Both the position numbers and the translations under genes were made by a program. From positions 4,386,907 to 4,450,906 of the forward strand of contig NC_049987.1 in NCBI RefSeq assembly GCF_000003815.2: 64,000 bases of DNA, given 5' to 3'. The notes below the pieces were generated by a model that saw only the letters and a list, made by a program, of their open reading frames with translations, was not told the DNA's origin and searched no databases. Below are positions 40,801 to 55,800 of the stretch, one piece after another. Numbering within the stretch: the stretch's first letter is position 1; every line of letters begins with the position of its first letter. The DNA is from Branchiostoma floridae (Eukaryota > Chordata > Leptocardii > Amphioxiformes > Branchiostomatidae).

Positions 40801-43800
40801 GTGAGCTTTACAGTCGTGGACATTACAATCCCACTCATACAGCCGTGAACACGACGATGGGCATTATATTACTGTCGTGGACTCCATGGTAGTGGAATTT
40901 ACTGTCGTGGACTCCATGACCGTGAACTTTATATTACTGTCGTGGACTCCACGACCGTGGACTTTATATTACTGTCGTGGACTCCACGGCAGTGTAGTTT
41001 ACAGTCGTGGACTCTAGGTTGTTGTTCTTCAGATTGCAATTATTTCAACACATTTATTACGTTCAATCACATGTATCAAATACGATGAAACATAATATAA
41101 TACAGCCTTATTCATACCTAAAATTAAAACCTTTAGATTGGTACTCGTGAAGTAAGTTATTTGTTAACCATAAAAGAAACACTTCACTTACTCTCTGATG
41201 GCATCGGCTCCACTTTGCCTATGAAAATATTGTCGATGAAGAAGTCATCACCCGAATCTTCTTCTTCTGAAGCCACCTGGATGTCCTGGATTCTGACGTT
41301 AGGTGCTAGTGGTCGAAGGTTGGAAAACAAGGCCTGGAGGTTGATGCAGGTGTATTTCCACCTGGGAAGAAGTTTTGTTAGATGATATATTCAGCATTTG
41401 CATATACCCTCAGGCAAAAATACAGTTTGCTAGTTGGATTAACAAGAGTTTTGTTTGAGAAACACACCGGCAGTGTCAGGTTTATATCCTACCATATTAC
41501 ATTCGCCATGAAGCTTATGTTTTTTCGGCCACTTTTTGGATTTGCATGGCTCCAATCCTAGGGCGTCAGCAAAAACTTTTTTTTCATATGATTGTCTCAT
41601 GTTAGTAGAATCTTGTTATCCTATATTGTTTAATTAGTAGAATTGTGAGATATATTCTGTATTCTTTCTCTCTTTTATGTTGTAGTTTATAGTTGACCAT
41701 ACAAAGTTAACTGTACTTTTTCTCGTGTCAATAAATATTGTTGTTGTTACATCCTTCCATCTGCAAGATTTATGGTCTTTGAAAATAATAAAAAACAGAC
41801 GAGAACTGGTCTTAAGACATACTCCCTGTCGGCAGCGAAGTCCAGACTAGTGTCATTTTCAGGGCCGAACCAGGCAGTCTCCTCTTCCCTCTCCTCATTA
41901 CTGTCGTACCGGAAACGGAAGCCGATCTTTGACGCCATGTTGCCCTTGTAGGCAAAGCACATCTGCGGAACGTAAGAGATGTCAGTTCATATCTGCAAGA
42001 CTACATCAATAAAATGTATTATTCTACATCAGGCTTCCGTAGTATGTTTTTAGTAAAGGGATAGCTTATTTGTATATACATCTGTGGAACGTAAGAGATG
42101 ATTACGACTTCCGTTATTAAGATTACGACTAACGGAAGCGTGATGTCAACAACGGGTAGAGGGTTTCCGGCAATCGGTATCGGCCCCCGTCTCTAGAAGG
42201 ATCAGAGAACTGCCCGAAAGCTTGTTGGTAGGTGCTTTATATTGTGTACGGAAATAACGTGTGAAAATCTTACTAGGAAATTTTTCTCAGGATTTCTTTA
42301 GGCGCTTGATTCTGCTTCATGTATTTAGAAATAGCCACATCAAAAAATAGTGACGTATCGCCTTCAGCACACCCAAAAGGTTCTCATGCACGAGTCGTGT
42401 GTATGTGTTGTTTATGTACTATCCCACTGTTGACACCATGTTGTGCTCTAGTGATCTGATGCCCATTTATAGAAGCCAGCTACGCAATAAAGACTACTTC
42501 ATGAGCTACGCTTTGAATTTATATTCTAGCTAGTACTATGTGTGTGAGCGGTGGAGTGAAAACAAGTTACTTAAGAGTAACATAAGTTACCTAGGTCACA
42601 TCCTATGTGCCTGATGATGGCTTGAGTAGGTGGTAGTTAATATGCCTGATAAGAAAGGCGGTGCGGAATCGTATAGATTGAATATGTAACATTGGTTGTC
42701 TAGGTTATTGTTCAATGTAATTATCATTAAGACGTCGTACCACTTTGTCCATGTTCGGGTCGATAGCGTTGAGGTTGTGGTCACGGTTGGTACGATACAG
42801 ATGTGACGGGTTCTTCAGGGACTGTTTACCACAGAAAGGCTCGGTCTCATCAGCTTCTACCTGTACAGGGATGTCAAAACTTCTTAAACTCACCAACATT
42901 TTGTAAAGAGGAATGAAATATGTTATAGATTTTATGCTATCTGCAAATTAAGAAAAAGCAATATGTTCTCTATAAAATGAATACCCTCCGTGAATGAATT
43001 AGTCAAGTTGGAAAATCTCTGGGTAATAAGGATTTTTTTTATTCACAACCAAGACATAAAATCTTATCCGACGTTTTGGTACCTGCCTGTCACCTTCCTC
43101 AGTGCAATACTAACTGGCACTATTTCACACTGTAGCTACAGTAGGTGTAGCTGCTAACAATGCGGTTCCAAATGCACTTTACATTTGAGTTGGGACAGCA
43201 ATGATAGCAGCGTGTGGAATAGTACAAAAACGTCGACTATGAGCATATTTTTTTAAATAAAGTTCAACCTTGTTATCCAAAGCAAATAATCATAATGGAT
43301 TTTAGTATCTTTCTAGGTGCCCACACAATTGCATTATGCATGTCCTGTTCTTGTGATCATGTAAAGTTCGTAACTTCTGATCCAATCTACTCTCCAAGCA
43401 GAGGTTGAGTCGAGGAGATATAGTATGTAGTCGGAAAAATTACACCGACGCTCCTCTTACGGTTTAATTTTTTCGACTACTATATCTCCACGACTCAACC
43501 TCTGCTTTGAGAGTAGATCCAATCCACTACCTAGCCTGTGTTCAAACAATCTCTCGCTGGCTGGGGTTAATGACTCCTACCCGAGGGCAATTGTAGGGCC
43601 GGCGGCAATTGTAGGGCTGGGCGCTATGAGCGTGATTTTAGTCAGACTATCCACGACCTACCCTCGACCCTGTTTCAGGTCGGTTTCGTTCGCCCTCGTA
43701 GTCGTCAGCAAACTGTCTGATAGCCTGGTTGGGATTGGCCACCTCGTCAGGACACACTGTTTGTAACATCTGCTCGATGGCTCTCCTCATCTGAAAAAGA

Positions 43801-46800
43801 GTGCTGTAAGTAGTCGTGTTGTATAGTGATACGTGAGTCTTGCTTGTTCTACATTTCCGTCATTTGGATAGATAATGATATTTCCATTGCCACTCCAGTT
43901 TGTATATACTCATCTTCTCTGATCACGACAGTGGCATGATCGTCAATGGTTGTGAAAGTATCCTTGATCATTGCCATGATAGAATTTAAAACTGACAACG
44001 AAAATATTTCCAACTGATTCACTCAGTCTTCTTCAGATTTCCGAACCAATCGCCCTGGACAAGTGATTTTTATTGTCGCGTGACGTCAGCAATAGGTCAA
44101 AGTTTATTGGAAGTCGATATCGCCCCTCTGTTCCAGTTGAGGGAATGTCGGTGCGACCTGATGCAGATTGCTTCCTTTACGTCTCTCAACCAAGACGGGG
44201 GCTGATATCGGCTCTCAGCGAACTTTGACTTATTGACTTTGATAAGAACACGTGAATAAAACTCAAGTGTCCAGAGCAATTGGGTCAGAGAGCTTAGGAA
44301 GGTCGAGTGCATCAGTTAAACATTACAGTTAGTGCAAATTCTTGAGTAGGGGAATAGTTTACTTCTACATTTATTATATCATCTCAGATGACCTTTCCTG
44401 CTAATACCCAGTGAGTATAGATAGAATCTCACCTGTCTTTGAGAGGCGTCGGCTTGGATCGTTTCTGACTGAACTCCGCCATATTCAAGTGTGAAGTCTT
44501 GTACATCACTGCCGAGGACGATACTCTGCATGATAGACACACATAATCATTTCAGTTAAAAATTCCGTACGTAGACTTAGAAGTTGGATGAAAGATATGA
44601 ACGGATGTTCCTCAAAAGGTTTATCCTACCGGTACTTACTCATTTTGTATGGCAATGAATTCCATGGTTCTAAGTGCGCATGCGCAGCGAATTGTATTAT
44701 GGGTAATATGTCAAAAGTCAAGGCCCCTAACATTTGTGAACAATCGCTGTCTAGATCATTCTGTAGATTTGTCGAGACGCGTTTTTTTATGTATCAGGGT
44801 CCTTCAACTCTGACATATCACCCACAATGCATTTCTCTATGCATGCGCAGTTGAAACTATGAACATCCTTATACGTGCCTCTACCAGGGCCTATGGATAG
44901 GTAGTCTAATAGTAGAAATTTAAAAAAATAGAAACAACAGTACGCTAGGGGAGTCGGCCCTCCAGAGGAGTTATTTCCTCACCTTCGTCGTTATCCTTTC
45001 ACAAGCGTCAAAGAATAATGAATTGAGAATATCTGATAAATTAACTTTTAATACCGACCTGTTTCTCGCGAACGACGGTTGAGGTGATTTTGATCTCTTG
45101 CTTCTCGTTCTGTGCGTGGTAGTTCTGCCCTCCCACATAGTCCGTGTTGAACATCTTCATAGCCACTCCTCTCAACTCCTTCTGAGTGTCGTTAGACCAC
45201 TCGTGTCTGTAGCGGACCTCCATGTAGTAACTGTGTAAAGTAGGGATCAACAAATGATTGATACACAGTCTTTGATCTTTTCATGTGGAAAGGGGTACAA
45301 TTTATATGAATGAAATATTTGCAAACACATTTACGAAGATTAATCGTAAGTACATGTAGTATTGAATAACGATAATGATTACAGTGGTACTAGCATGTGA
45401 TACCTATAAGATACCAATATAGTAAAATGCTAAAATCTAGAGTTCCTTTGGTTTGGTTTGACTTCTATTCGTCGCTCAAGGCAGTAAAATTACGCACTTC
45501 TTCAATAGAACGTGAGTTCATTGGTTTTAATAGCAGGGTTGTCCTCTGGCTGGCGATTGAAGGAACAAAAGAATATGTTTTCGTTGCTTCTGTGAGCATT
45601 TTCCTTTGTTTTTACGTTTTTTCATGTTCGGTTTTGTGTATGGTTTTAGATAAATCATCGTCTATTTTAAGAAGAGTTTACCTTTTGCCTCCGGTCAGTG
45701 TGTACCTCTCTGACCAGCGTCGGCCGGAATCGGGACATTCGAGAACGTCCAACTGTAATAGATTAGATTAAACTGTTTAGTGTGATAATAGCCTGAAAGT
45801 TCATTTATGTTGATAAATCACGTTATGAAGACTAAACTTTAAGTGGAACTTGGGACTTCCCTTGCTCACGGAATGGACCCGTCTAGTGTTACTTCCGTGA
45901 TGTGACGTTTGTTGAGCCACTTGACTTCATCAACGAGCTTACCGTCCGGTATTGAACAGTGACGGGGGGCGATACAGATTATCTGACACTTACGACCCGT
46001 TGCATCAGTCACGTGGCTCTAGCGTCACGTCCAGATAACGTCATACATATAATTGAATCAACATTGCCTATTCTGTCCTGTATAGAAGATATTGACTCTG
46101 TTTTGAAGATGTTTAAGGTAACTGTGCATCTCTAGCAACTTAATATTTGGGATAATGTGTCTTACATGATGTGTGTCAAGAAATAGGCAAACAGACTCAC
46201 CGGCTCATCTTCAGGTCCACTCGGACTTAAGTACAAGACAAAATCGTCAGAGGGCTTCACACAGTCTTGCAGCACAAACTGATAGTCGTTGTCGTTGGGC
46301 GGAATGAAGAATCCCCTCACGCGGGAGAAATAACTCTGCAGACAGACATTATTAAGGTATCAATACAAAAGCATCAATAGACACCTTACCAATGATGGCG
46401 GCCATTTTAGATTTTCCGGGGACCATGCACCAAAACGAGACTGAAGTCGGCGTTCTTTACTTATGAGTCTGTGTTACAGAATCGTTATGTCATCTTCAAT
46501 GGTAAATTTCGCCATTCTGAGGTAAAATACTGCAATACACGTTCCTGTCGTGTATAGAAAATATCTTTGTGGACTTTTGGTTATGATATTGGCCAGATCT
46601 TTATTCAATTTCCCTCTTTCTAACGGTTGATCTAAGAACATTTAGCGCCAGTATTTATATCATGATCATCCAGTTGTATTTTTACATTCGGTATAAAAGC
46701 TTTACTAAAAGGATCAAACTCGACAAAAACACGGAAATATTGGACCGACATCTTTGTTGGTAGAAATTCAAAAGACATTTGGCGGTTGTATATCTCATTA

Positions 46801-49800
46801 CCTCGGAACGGTTGGTCCAACTGAAGCTGTCTATCCATGTGCTCTCTGTGGGTTCACCGACCGGTAGGTCAGTCAGGGCAGGTATAGATGATGATTCATC
46901 GTACTCCCAAACCTCCCTGTAGACACCACGGTTTCCTTGGAAATAGAATAAAATTCAAGAAAAATTCAAACGATTACATTTAACAAAGATATATTGCATT
47001 TTGTTGGTTTATTACATGCGGTAATAAAATAACAATTGATCCATTTACAGTTATGGCGGCCATTTTAAAAAGTGCTCTCGCGAGGGGTCCACAGCCGAGC
47101 GAGTTTGCACAAGATCTCGCACGAAAGTGAGGCCTGCGAGGATGCTCAAGTTTCGTCTGCTAGGCTTTACAATTTCGTCTTGTACACAAACCAACAGTCA
47201 TATTCCACCGTAAGTTTCGCTTTGCTTTACTGTGATGAAATATTAGTACAGTACTGAGATATTTTCTGGCTCTGGAATCATCAATGATGGACAGTTTGGT
47301 GAACAAGTTATGTCGCTTACCTGCGTAGGACACTGCTTCCTTAGTTGGTTTCTTTGGCGTCAGGCACACAATCTCGGTGTCCGTTATGTCCCCCTGTCTG
47401 CTACATTCCTCTCCTGAAATGTCATTAGAGTATTATAGCATCTAAGCATGGTAGTTTATCTGTGTTGGTAATGACAAAGCAGACAAAACTTGCCCAACGC
47501 TTAATTATAAATTTTTCCAAATTTTCGGCTGACTTCTTTTGTCGGAATGTACCCGCCTACTGCTACATTCGGGACGTGACGTTATAGCCACGTGACTGCA
47601 GCAATTGGTCGTCAAAGTGCCAGATAACATGTGTCACCCTCCGTCCCGACAAAACCCTACATACTGACTTTTTTGCAAAAGGAACGAAGGAAGTGTACAT
47701 TCGAGCTCGCTGTACGACATTGAACAGAGACGGGACACTTACGACCTGTTGCTGTAGTTACGTGGTTTCTAACATTACGTCACGGAAAAAGCAATAGACG
47801 GGTCCAATCCTTGACAAAGGTTGACGGAATGTTGGGCAAGTAATTTTTTCCTTGTAGTATTAGATATAAGTCACGGATACAAGACTTTGCTTACTGATTG
47901 GCCGATTAGACGATCGATTTATTGATAAAAGTGAAGATAACATATTCCTAGTTTTTTTATGCAGCAAGGTACATTGAGTCAACATGTCTGTAAACATGTT
48001 CATGGAACCACACTGTTGTCTTTTGAAATCGCGTTTATCGTTATATGGGATAAACGTTTACCAAAGGAAGACGCCTCACCTCCTACCATGACCGTTGCGA
48101 CCTGTGAGGTCGAGTCGAACCACTCCCCGCTGATGGTGATAGTGGATCTCCCCTCAGTACTGCCGACGCTGGGACTCACGGAACTCACCTCTGGAACAGA
48201 CAAATTTTTATTTTTTTATACAATTTTGATATCTGTCAATGTCTGATATAGCAAAGAGGTCTTATTACAAAGTTCTTTATACGCAACGGAGACAAAATCA
48301 CAACTGACGTTTCGGTTACCGTCTGTCACCGGGGAAATACTGATTGTACTACTTCACACTACAGCTAGGCGTCGCTGCTAACAATGCAGCGTGCAGACTT
48401 GTGTGTCACCAAAGATGAAGTAACGCTTAACGGTGAATTCAGGAGGCCCGGTAACGCTTAACGGTAAATTCAGGAGGCCCGGTAACGCTTAACGGTAAAT
48501 TCAGAAGGAATTACAAAGCATAACACTAAAGTAACATTGACGTGCATTCCTATCCATACAACGCTAGAGTAGTGATATCAATTTGTCAAAATATCCGACT
48601 ATAAATGACATTGTGAGAAGCAAAAGGTGCCCGACCCAGAACCCGGAGGAATGACAGGGACAATGTCCATGACATCTGTAAATTGACGGAGGCAGAGTTC
48701 CCGGCCCGCCACAGAGACGGCGGCAGCAAATTTCTTATGGGGGGATTGAACTATTGTTTCAGCACATGGAGCGCCGAAGGCGCGACGCATTCCAGGGAGG
48801 TCCGGGGGTATGCTCTCCGGGAAATTTTTAAAATCAAGACCCTATTAAATGCTATTTCCTGCATTTTCCGGCAAATTTTGCCGACCGACCAAGCTAGGTT
48901 GATTTTGACATTTTCATAAGATTACACATGGTTATAGCTTTGGCCTCCACCTCCAGAGCCCCCGACATAGTTTACCATTTCGAGCTCGGAAAGCACGAGA
49001 CGTTGCAATATAAGTCGGGGAAAATTTCAAAATCTGGACTGCCTAAAACGCCATTTACTGCATTTTGAAGAACAGATTTTGCTGTAAGACGAAGCTTAAT
49101 TAAATCACACTATTAGAGAGAAAACGTTTTTGTGCGAAAACCCACGCCCCAAACATATTTTCGCCATGTCGTCGTGAGCGCCAAAGGCGCAAGCCGTTGC
49201 AAGGGAGGACCGGAGAAACCTCATTTTCTGCATTCTAGGAGTAACGTTCTTTTTGCCCGAAAATAAGCAAAGTTTGACACTGAAATCTGTATGATTGAGT
49301 GATAAATGAGTGAGGGCGACGCTTCCGCAACATATTTTACCCTGTCCAGAGCCGAAGGTAGGGAGGCTCGGAGAAATTTTGAAATCTGTGGACCCTTTGA
49401 AACGCCATTTCCTGTATTTTCAGGGGTTCTATCTGGTATTTGAATTCGTGTGTATAACGAGTTACGAAGAATTTCTTGGTAACGCCTAACGGTGAATTCG
49501 GGATAACAAATAACGATTAACGTTGAATTAAAACGACCAATAACGCTTCACGAAGAATATACCTATAACGTTTAACGGTGAATTAGAGCAGGTCGGTAAC
49601 GATTAACGGTGAATTAAAATGGCTCATAACGCTTAACGGAAAAAGGCATGCAGACCCTCATACAAGTATAGCTATATTGCCATGTAAACAAAAACTGTAT
49701 TGTCCAGCTGCAACATCAATAGAAAAGGATTATCGGTGCTTACTTGCATAGGTCTGGAAATTGTACATCTTCATATTGGCGCTAACACGTTTAGCTTCCC

Positions 49801-52800
49801 AAGTGCCTTCAGACCTGAAAAAAAGAACATTAAAGAAAAAAATAGCATGAATATTTCCTCTCTTTTTTTGAATACACAATGATCGGTAGTATATGTGGTT
49901 TCGTGACGGTTGGATATGGCTTTTTTGCCTGATGAGAAAAGGAGTCGGATGCTGCAGTTGTCTATCTTGGATATGTTTTGAAAGTGAATTACCTTCCGTA
50001 TCTGTCACTGACAATGATGCTGATGTTTTGGTGGCCTGAAAAATTAGAAAACAGGGTTAGCGCTAGACTTATAAATTTTCTACATTAATCATGCAAGTTA
50101 GATCCCTTATTTGCATAACCAGCTTTTAATAGAGCCAATAATATCTAACACATGCTAAAATCATGATGATCCACCAAGCTCTCTTCAGATATCATCTTTC
50201 AAACACTTCGAACAAAAATGCTCCTGCATTTTCAGAACAAGCTGCCAAGGCAGTCAAACCTATGTCACTCCATCCCATGCACAAGAACAGAGCTATCCTC
50301 CAACCCAAACTTACTATGTTCAACATAGATTGTTCAATTCAGGGTGGAGATATGAAAACAGGGTTGAAGTACTATAACAAGCCACTAGAAACCCAAACTC
50401 TAACCATTTTTAGGTACTATCAATTATGAAAGCAATCCACCCATTTTTTTTAGTTTCCTTGTTCACACACAGACAGACAGACAGACAGACAGACGCACAG
50501 ATAACTGACTTCACATTGTAGGCCGAGCTATGCAATGTCAAAACAGACGAGTCTTGCAGAAAACCTTACCGACAAACTTGCCCTGCGGCACCGCCTTGAA
50601 CGTTCCCCATCGACTGGAACCATCATCATCCATCTCAGCTCCGTACCTAAAAAAAAACAAAGCCATGTCCAGGAAAAATATTTTTCAAAAATTCTGTTGC
50701 AGTACCAAGATCATGTACCAAGGGGTCTGTCTATAATTGTCGTTGATCTTTGTCTTCCCAACACCTACCCATATACGCCTTTAACATCGAAACCAATGCA
50801 GAACTGTTCCCCATTAACTATTGCATGACTACACTATTTAAAATGTGATAAAAGGCACAAGTCGCAGATTTACAAGTGTAGCATTCTGACTAATTCATAT
50901 GCATTTAATGTTTCGATGTAACTGCTGCAAAAACAAAAATTGTTCTGCTGTAGTACCAAGGTCACACACCAGAGGGTCTATAATCGACCATAACTTTCGT
51001 TAAAGCCCCGGTCACAAGAATCGTACGATTGACTGCGATGGAGGTTTTATGCGCGGCATAAGCGCAGTACGTCGTAAGTCGGGGAAGAATCGGAAGCAAT
51101 GGTTTAAATATATGAAGCCGTGGTCACAAGGATCGTAGTGCATCGTACGATGAGGTCATTAGAGCGTATTTGCGTCAATCGCAGGTAAATCATAGTAAAT
51201 CGGGGAGCCTCCTATGACGAAAATAGGACTGAAATGGATTTTGAACATGTTCAAAATTTCGCTATCGTCGTAAGATTTTATTTGCCCCCAAAGCAGACTT
51301 CATTACGGCAATTTTTGTCTACTGATGAGGTTTTAGATTTATGAATTTTTAGCATGTTGTGATGGTTTCAGTTTTCCCTGATATTGTCGATATTGACGAA
51401 AAGGGAAAATATATCAGTCGCAACTGCCACAATCGCAACCAGAGAACAGCGCGCCCCGCACAGGTGATGCAGACAATTGTTTGATCGCTTCATGCACGTG
51501 AGTTGATAATTAGATCAAATCTCAGCTCTCGTCGGTCTTGGGTCAGTTTACCATAATCGTAATAACCATGGGGACAACTCAGACATAAAGGCAGGCTCTA
51601 TGAGTCGGAAATATATATGATATAATGCTTATGATATGATTTTTGTATGATGGCATCTTTTTGTTGATAGCATATCATGATACAATATTCGNNNNNNNNN
51701 NNNNNNNNNNNNNNNNNNNNNNNNNNNNNNNNNNNNNNNNNNNNNNNNNNNNNNNNNNNNNNNNNNNNNNNNNNNNNNNNNNNNNNNNNNNTTGACATGT
51801 TCAAAATTTCGCTATCGTCGTAAGATTTTATTTGCCCCCAAAGCAGACTTCATTACGGCAATTTTTGTCTACTGATGAGGTTTTAGATTTATGAATTTTT
51901 AGCATGTTGTGATGGTTTCAGTTTTCCCTGATATTGTCGATATTGACGAAAAGGGAAAATATATCAGTCGCAACTGCCACAATCGCAACCAGAGAACAGC
52001 GCGCCCCGCACAGGTGATGCAGACAATTGTTTGATCGCTTCATGCACGTGAGTTGATAATTAGATCAAATCTCAGCTCTCGTCGGTCTTGGGTCAGTTTA
52101 CCATAATCGTAATAACCATGGGGACAACTCAAACATAAAGGCAGGCTCTATGAGTCGGAAATATATATGATATAATGCTTATGATATGATTTTTGTATGA
52201 TGGCATCTTTTTGTTGATAGCATATCATGATACAATATTCGAAAGAGCCTGACACGTAGAGCCGGCAAGCAGGCCGAGATAACCATACCAGTACTCACGC
52301 TTGATTTGAATTTTTGCTTGTAATACTCTTGTTATCATGGTCTTTTTTAATTTATTTTTACAGTTAAAGATATTATAGGAAGGTATTCAACAGCTATGTC
52401 CACATTTTGTTGGTTAAAGAAGCACAAAAACGGTCAGACGGCTATACAGAAGAGACACAAGTGAAAAATCGTACGACGCTGGAAAAATTTTGAACATCAT
52501 CCGATGCTCTGCGATGCTCTGCGATGGCTGATTTTGCTTACGATTTAGCTGCGATCCACTGTGATCATCGTGCGATAGGCGTAATATGCCATCGCAAGGA
52601 CGTCGTACGATTCTTGTGACCGGGGCTTAACCCACCCACATACCAAATATCGTTATATTACAACCCATGCAGTAGTGTCCCTCGTGCAGAAACACCCCCT
52701 CCTATTGCAGACGCTTCCCCCAACCAAACTTTGGTTAAAATTTCAAATTTCTCTCCAAACGTCTTTCCAAAAGTCGTATCATTGAGCTACTTCGTAACGC

Positions 52801-55800
52801 CGGAATAATGAACACTTGGCCATCATACGCTATACACCACAGCGTATCTAAAGCCCATTTAAATTAATCCGGCCTCGTGACAAAGTGAGTAACGCTCATT
52901 AGGATAATACTCACATATCTCCGTTGTCATCCCTCAGCTCACATGTTTGTCCTGCACCGTCCAGGTAACAACTGATAAGATAAAAAGATGTTCAGTAAAC
53001 AGGTGTTAATTAAAACTTATTACAGGTTAGCAAACTTAACAACGTGATTAATTGCAAGATTATAATTAATAGCCCAATAGAATACCTCCGTGGCAGGTGA
53101 TATTAAAGTGATTGTGTTTTCTAAAATTGATTATGTTTGTGCAAGGGCCATTTGGTAACGTTTTATAACAGTATGTGATATAACACTTACTTAGGTAACT
53201 TGATTTAATTTTGGAAAAGTTACCCGTTTTAAGTGGCATCAACTACCTTCTGTCAGTGACACTTAGGGATCTCGGTTGATAAGCAAAGTTTGACACAAAA
53301 CTGTGAATTGATTGGCCAATGAGATGAAGATAATCCAATAAAAAATAGAAATAAGACAAAGTCAAGAAAACGTTGATCCTAATGAGTCAATTAACTCCTA
53401 TTATTTGAGTACTGTTGAGGCTCATGTTGTCTTTCAGGGTTGGAAGGGCCTGGTCCCAAGTCAAGAAAATTTTGATGCGTAGGCCCTTCTTTACTGTTGA
53501 GGGAGACATTGAATTTCTCTTATACATGGCCTATCTTTCTCCACGCTCGAACTAGCGGGGTTCACCGTCTAGAATACCTGTGGATTTGTGATTGAAAGAG
53601 TTTCCGAAAGACACTGGATTTTTTTGTCTGAAACGACTGGCCACTTCCAAAATCATATCCAGTTGCTTGAGTAACTGCTTTTTTTTTCATACTGTAAATC
53701 GTACAAAGCTGCTGTAAAATGAACAAATATATGCCCGAGATTCCATAAATAAATATCGGAACACAGATACTAATGTCATAGAATGCCAAAGTCAGTCCCA
53801 AAGTCAAAGAAGAAGATGTGAAAGAACAAAAATGAAGAATCTAGTATACTATTTGGTATACCGTGCTCCGTGTGTTTAGGTATTTGTTCATTCAACCTTC
53901 CTGACTACATAGATTCCATAATGAAGGCAAATTTTTCAAGGCTAATTTTTTTTTATTCTTACACTCGCATTAGTTTTGGGATTCCCAGAGGACATCATCC
54001 ATGTAATCAAATCAACATGACCGAAGGCTTACCGTTTGATGGTTTCCGTCCTCCCGTTAGCGTTATCTGCTCTCTCACTGCCGTACAGGGAAGTGATGAT
54101 TTTACCGTACACCGTCAGCATGGTTCCTATATAAGAGTTAATTATACAAACTTGACATTTCAAATCAAGGTGTATTGTAAAGTTAGCATGTTTAACATCA
54201 GTAATGAACTCGGAAATATCATAGAAGCTATCTATGTTGGTAGTAATCATTATAGTACAAAGTAACCTTCTTCCAACACAAAAAGTTCATACGGGTCAAA
54301 TTTTCAACGACCACTGTTGCCTTCTTCAGGATGAATACTGACGACCAATCATTTCACTTATTTATCAATACGTGATATTCCAGATACGTGACGTCAGCAA
54401 TTGGTCAAAAGTGCCAGGAAGTTTATAACGCCCACCGTCTCAGTGATGGCTGGAGTGCCCTGATGTACTCAGAAATATGTTTATAACAAAACTCAAGGGA
54501 TCATTATATTTAATTAAAAGTTGACAGAAAATTAGCTTCCTTCTTACATACACACATTGGCAGGTGTATTGATACAGTAGCAAATGGCGAACATAAACCA
54601 CCGCAAGCTTGTGGTAATTGAAGTTCATTACACCAGTGTCTTTTGTAAAGATATCCCTTACAGTACAGTCTTTCAAAAACTTTTTCGAAATAGAATAAGA
54701 CGACGCTTACCTGGGTACCCGGATGTAGGAGTGACTGACTTGATGTAAGGTGTGTAATGGGTTTTGGTCTGCAGGGTAAGGGAGATGGGAGTTTTATTAG
54801 GTTAGCATTTAAGTTAAACAGGTTAAATTTATCATACAGATACATTTCATTACATATTATGAGGAGATAACCATTACCGTTTACAAATAGGTAAATTTGT
54901 CAAAATATTCCGATTTCATCATTGATTAGAATTACAAGCATAACGATACGTCAATATCAGCATGCTGATATATCAATATACATGTAAGTCACTCCTTCAT
55001 TTTGTATCTGCTTGTTTGTATGCATGCATGTAGAAGACCTTACGAAAGTCGCTGTACTTTTGGTGTCAATAAAGCTATCTAATACTAATCATTAGTTTAG
55101 AATATCAGGAATCTCAAGTGTTTTTATGAGAGATTTAGACTTATAAGAGATACGAACCTCAAACTTGCAGTCTTGCTCGTCCTCCCCCAGACACGGGATG
55201 TCCTGACAGTCGTCTGCACTGGAACACAGGGTCACCTGGGGGGTGTACACGCCTGATGGCATAGCCCTATGGTACGACAATACACGGGCAAGGGTAAAGC
55301 CATATCAATTGATGGTTTCCTGCATTTGCTTTTCTTACAGACAATGGGTAAAACAAGGTCATAACTTGTTTTCTCTATATCCATCAATGTTCCTCTGGAA
55401 CATAGTGACATATGTACTGAGTATGAAGTTCCTATCATTAAGCACCATGGAACATACATTTCCGTTATTGATTATGCAAATCAAGCTCTTATTTTGATAG
55501 ATAACATATCATTATACTTTGGCCTATGTCAAAGTTAACTAGTGATCAAAAATGATTGAACTTCATTAATTCCTTCCTGACTTATTCAGTTTTTTAAAGT
55601 TTGCAACTAAAACGACTCCTGCAGTTCATAAGAAGCTGCTAGAGGGCCTAAAGCCATGCCACGTCTATGTGTATCTTTGTTGAATCAGTACAGTAGGCAT
55701 CCTTCCATCTTTCCAGATGATGGTAGCACTCTATGTATCAGTACAGGGAAGCAAAATAGCGTTCTTTTGGCGACGCCTCAGGGGCTACCCTTATAATAAT

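Larger units (their letters stand above)
51004..52627. mobile_element. TIR DNA transposon remnant, Harbinger-like
   Basis: Perfect 25-bp terminal inverted repeats starting AGCCCCGGTCACAAGAATCG at 51004-51028 and 52603-52627, flanked by TAA on both sides (51001-51003 and 52628-52630), consistent with a 3-bp target duplication as in PIF/Harbinger elements. No transposase ORF, so non-autonomous. Internal sequence appears twice because of the gap; true length is probably near 1.1 kb. Confidence 0.75.

Noticed and set aside
40750-41015. Possible CRISPR-like array
   Set aside because: Units are contiguous and variable without spacers, and the sequence is a eukaryotic intron; it is a minisatellite.
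51598-51804. Minus-strand ORF across the N gap
   Set aside because: Half of it is undetermined bases; it is an artefact of reading through N.
53870-54265. Plus-strand ORF of 131 codons as a nested gene
   Set aside because: It runs antisense through exon 6 and intronic repeats; no motif or plausible splice structure.
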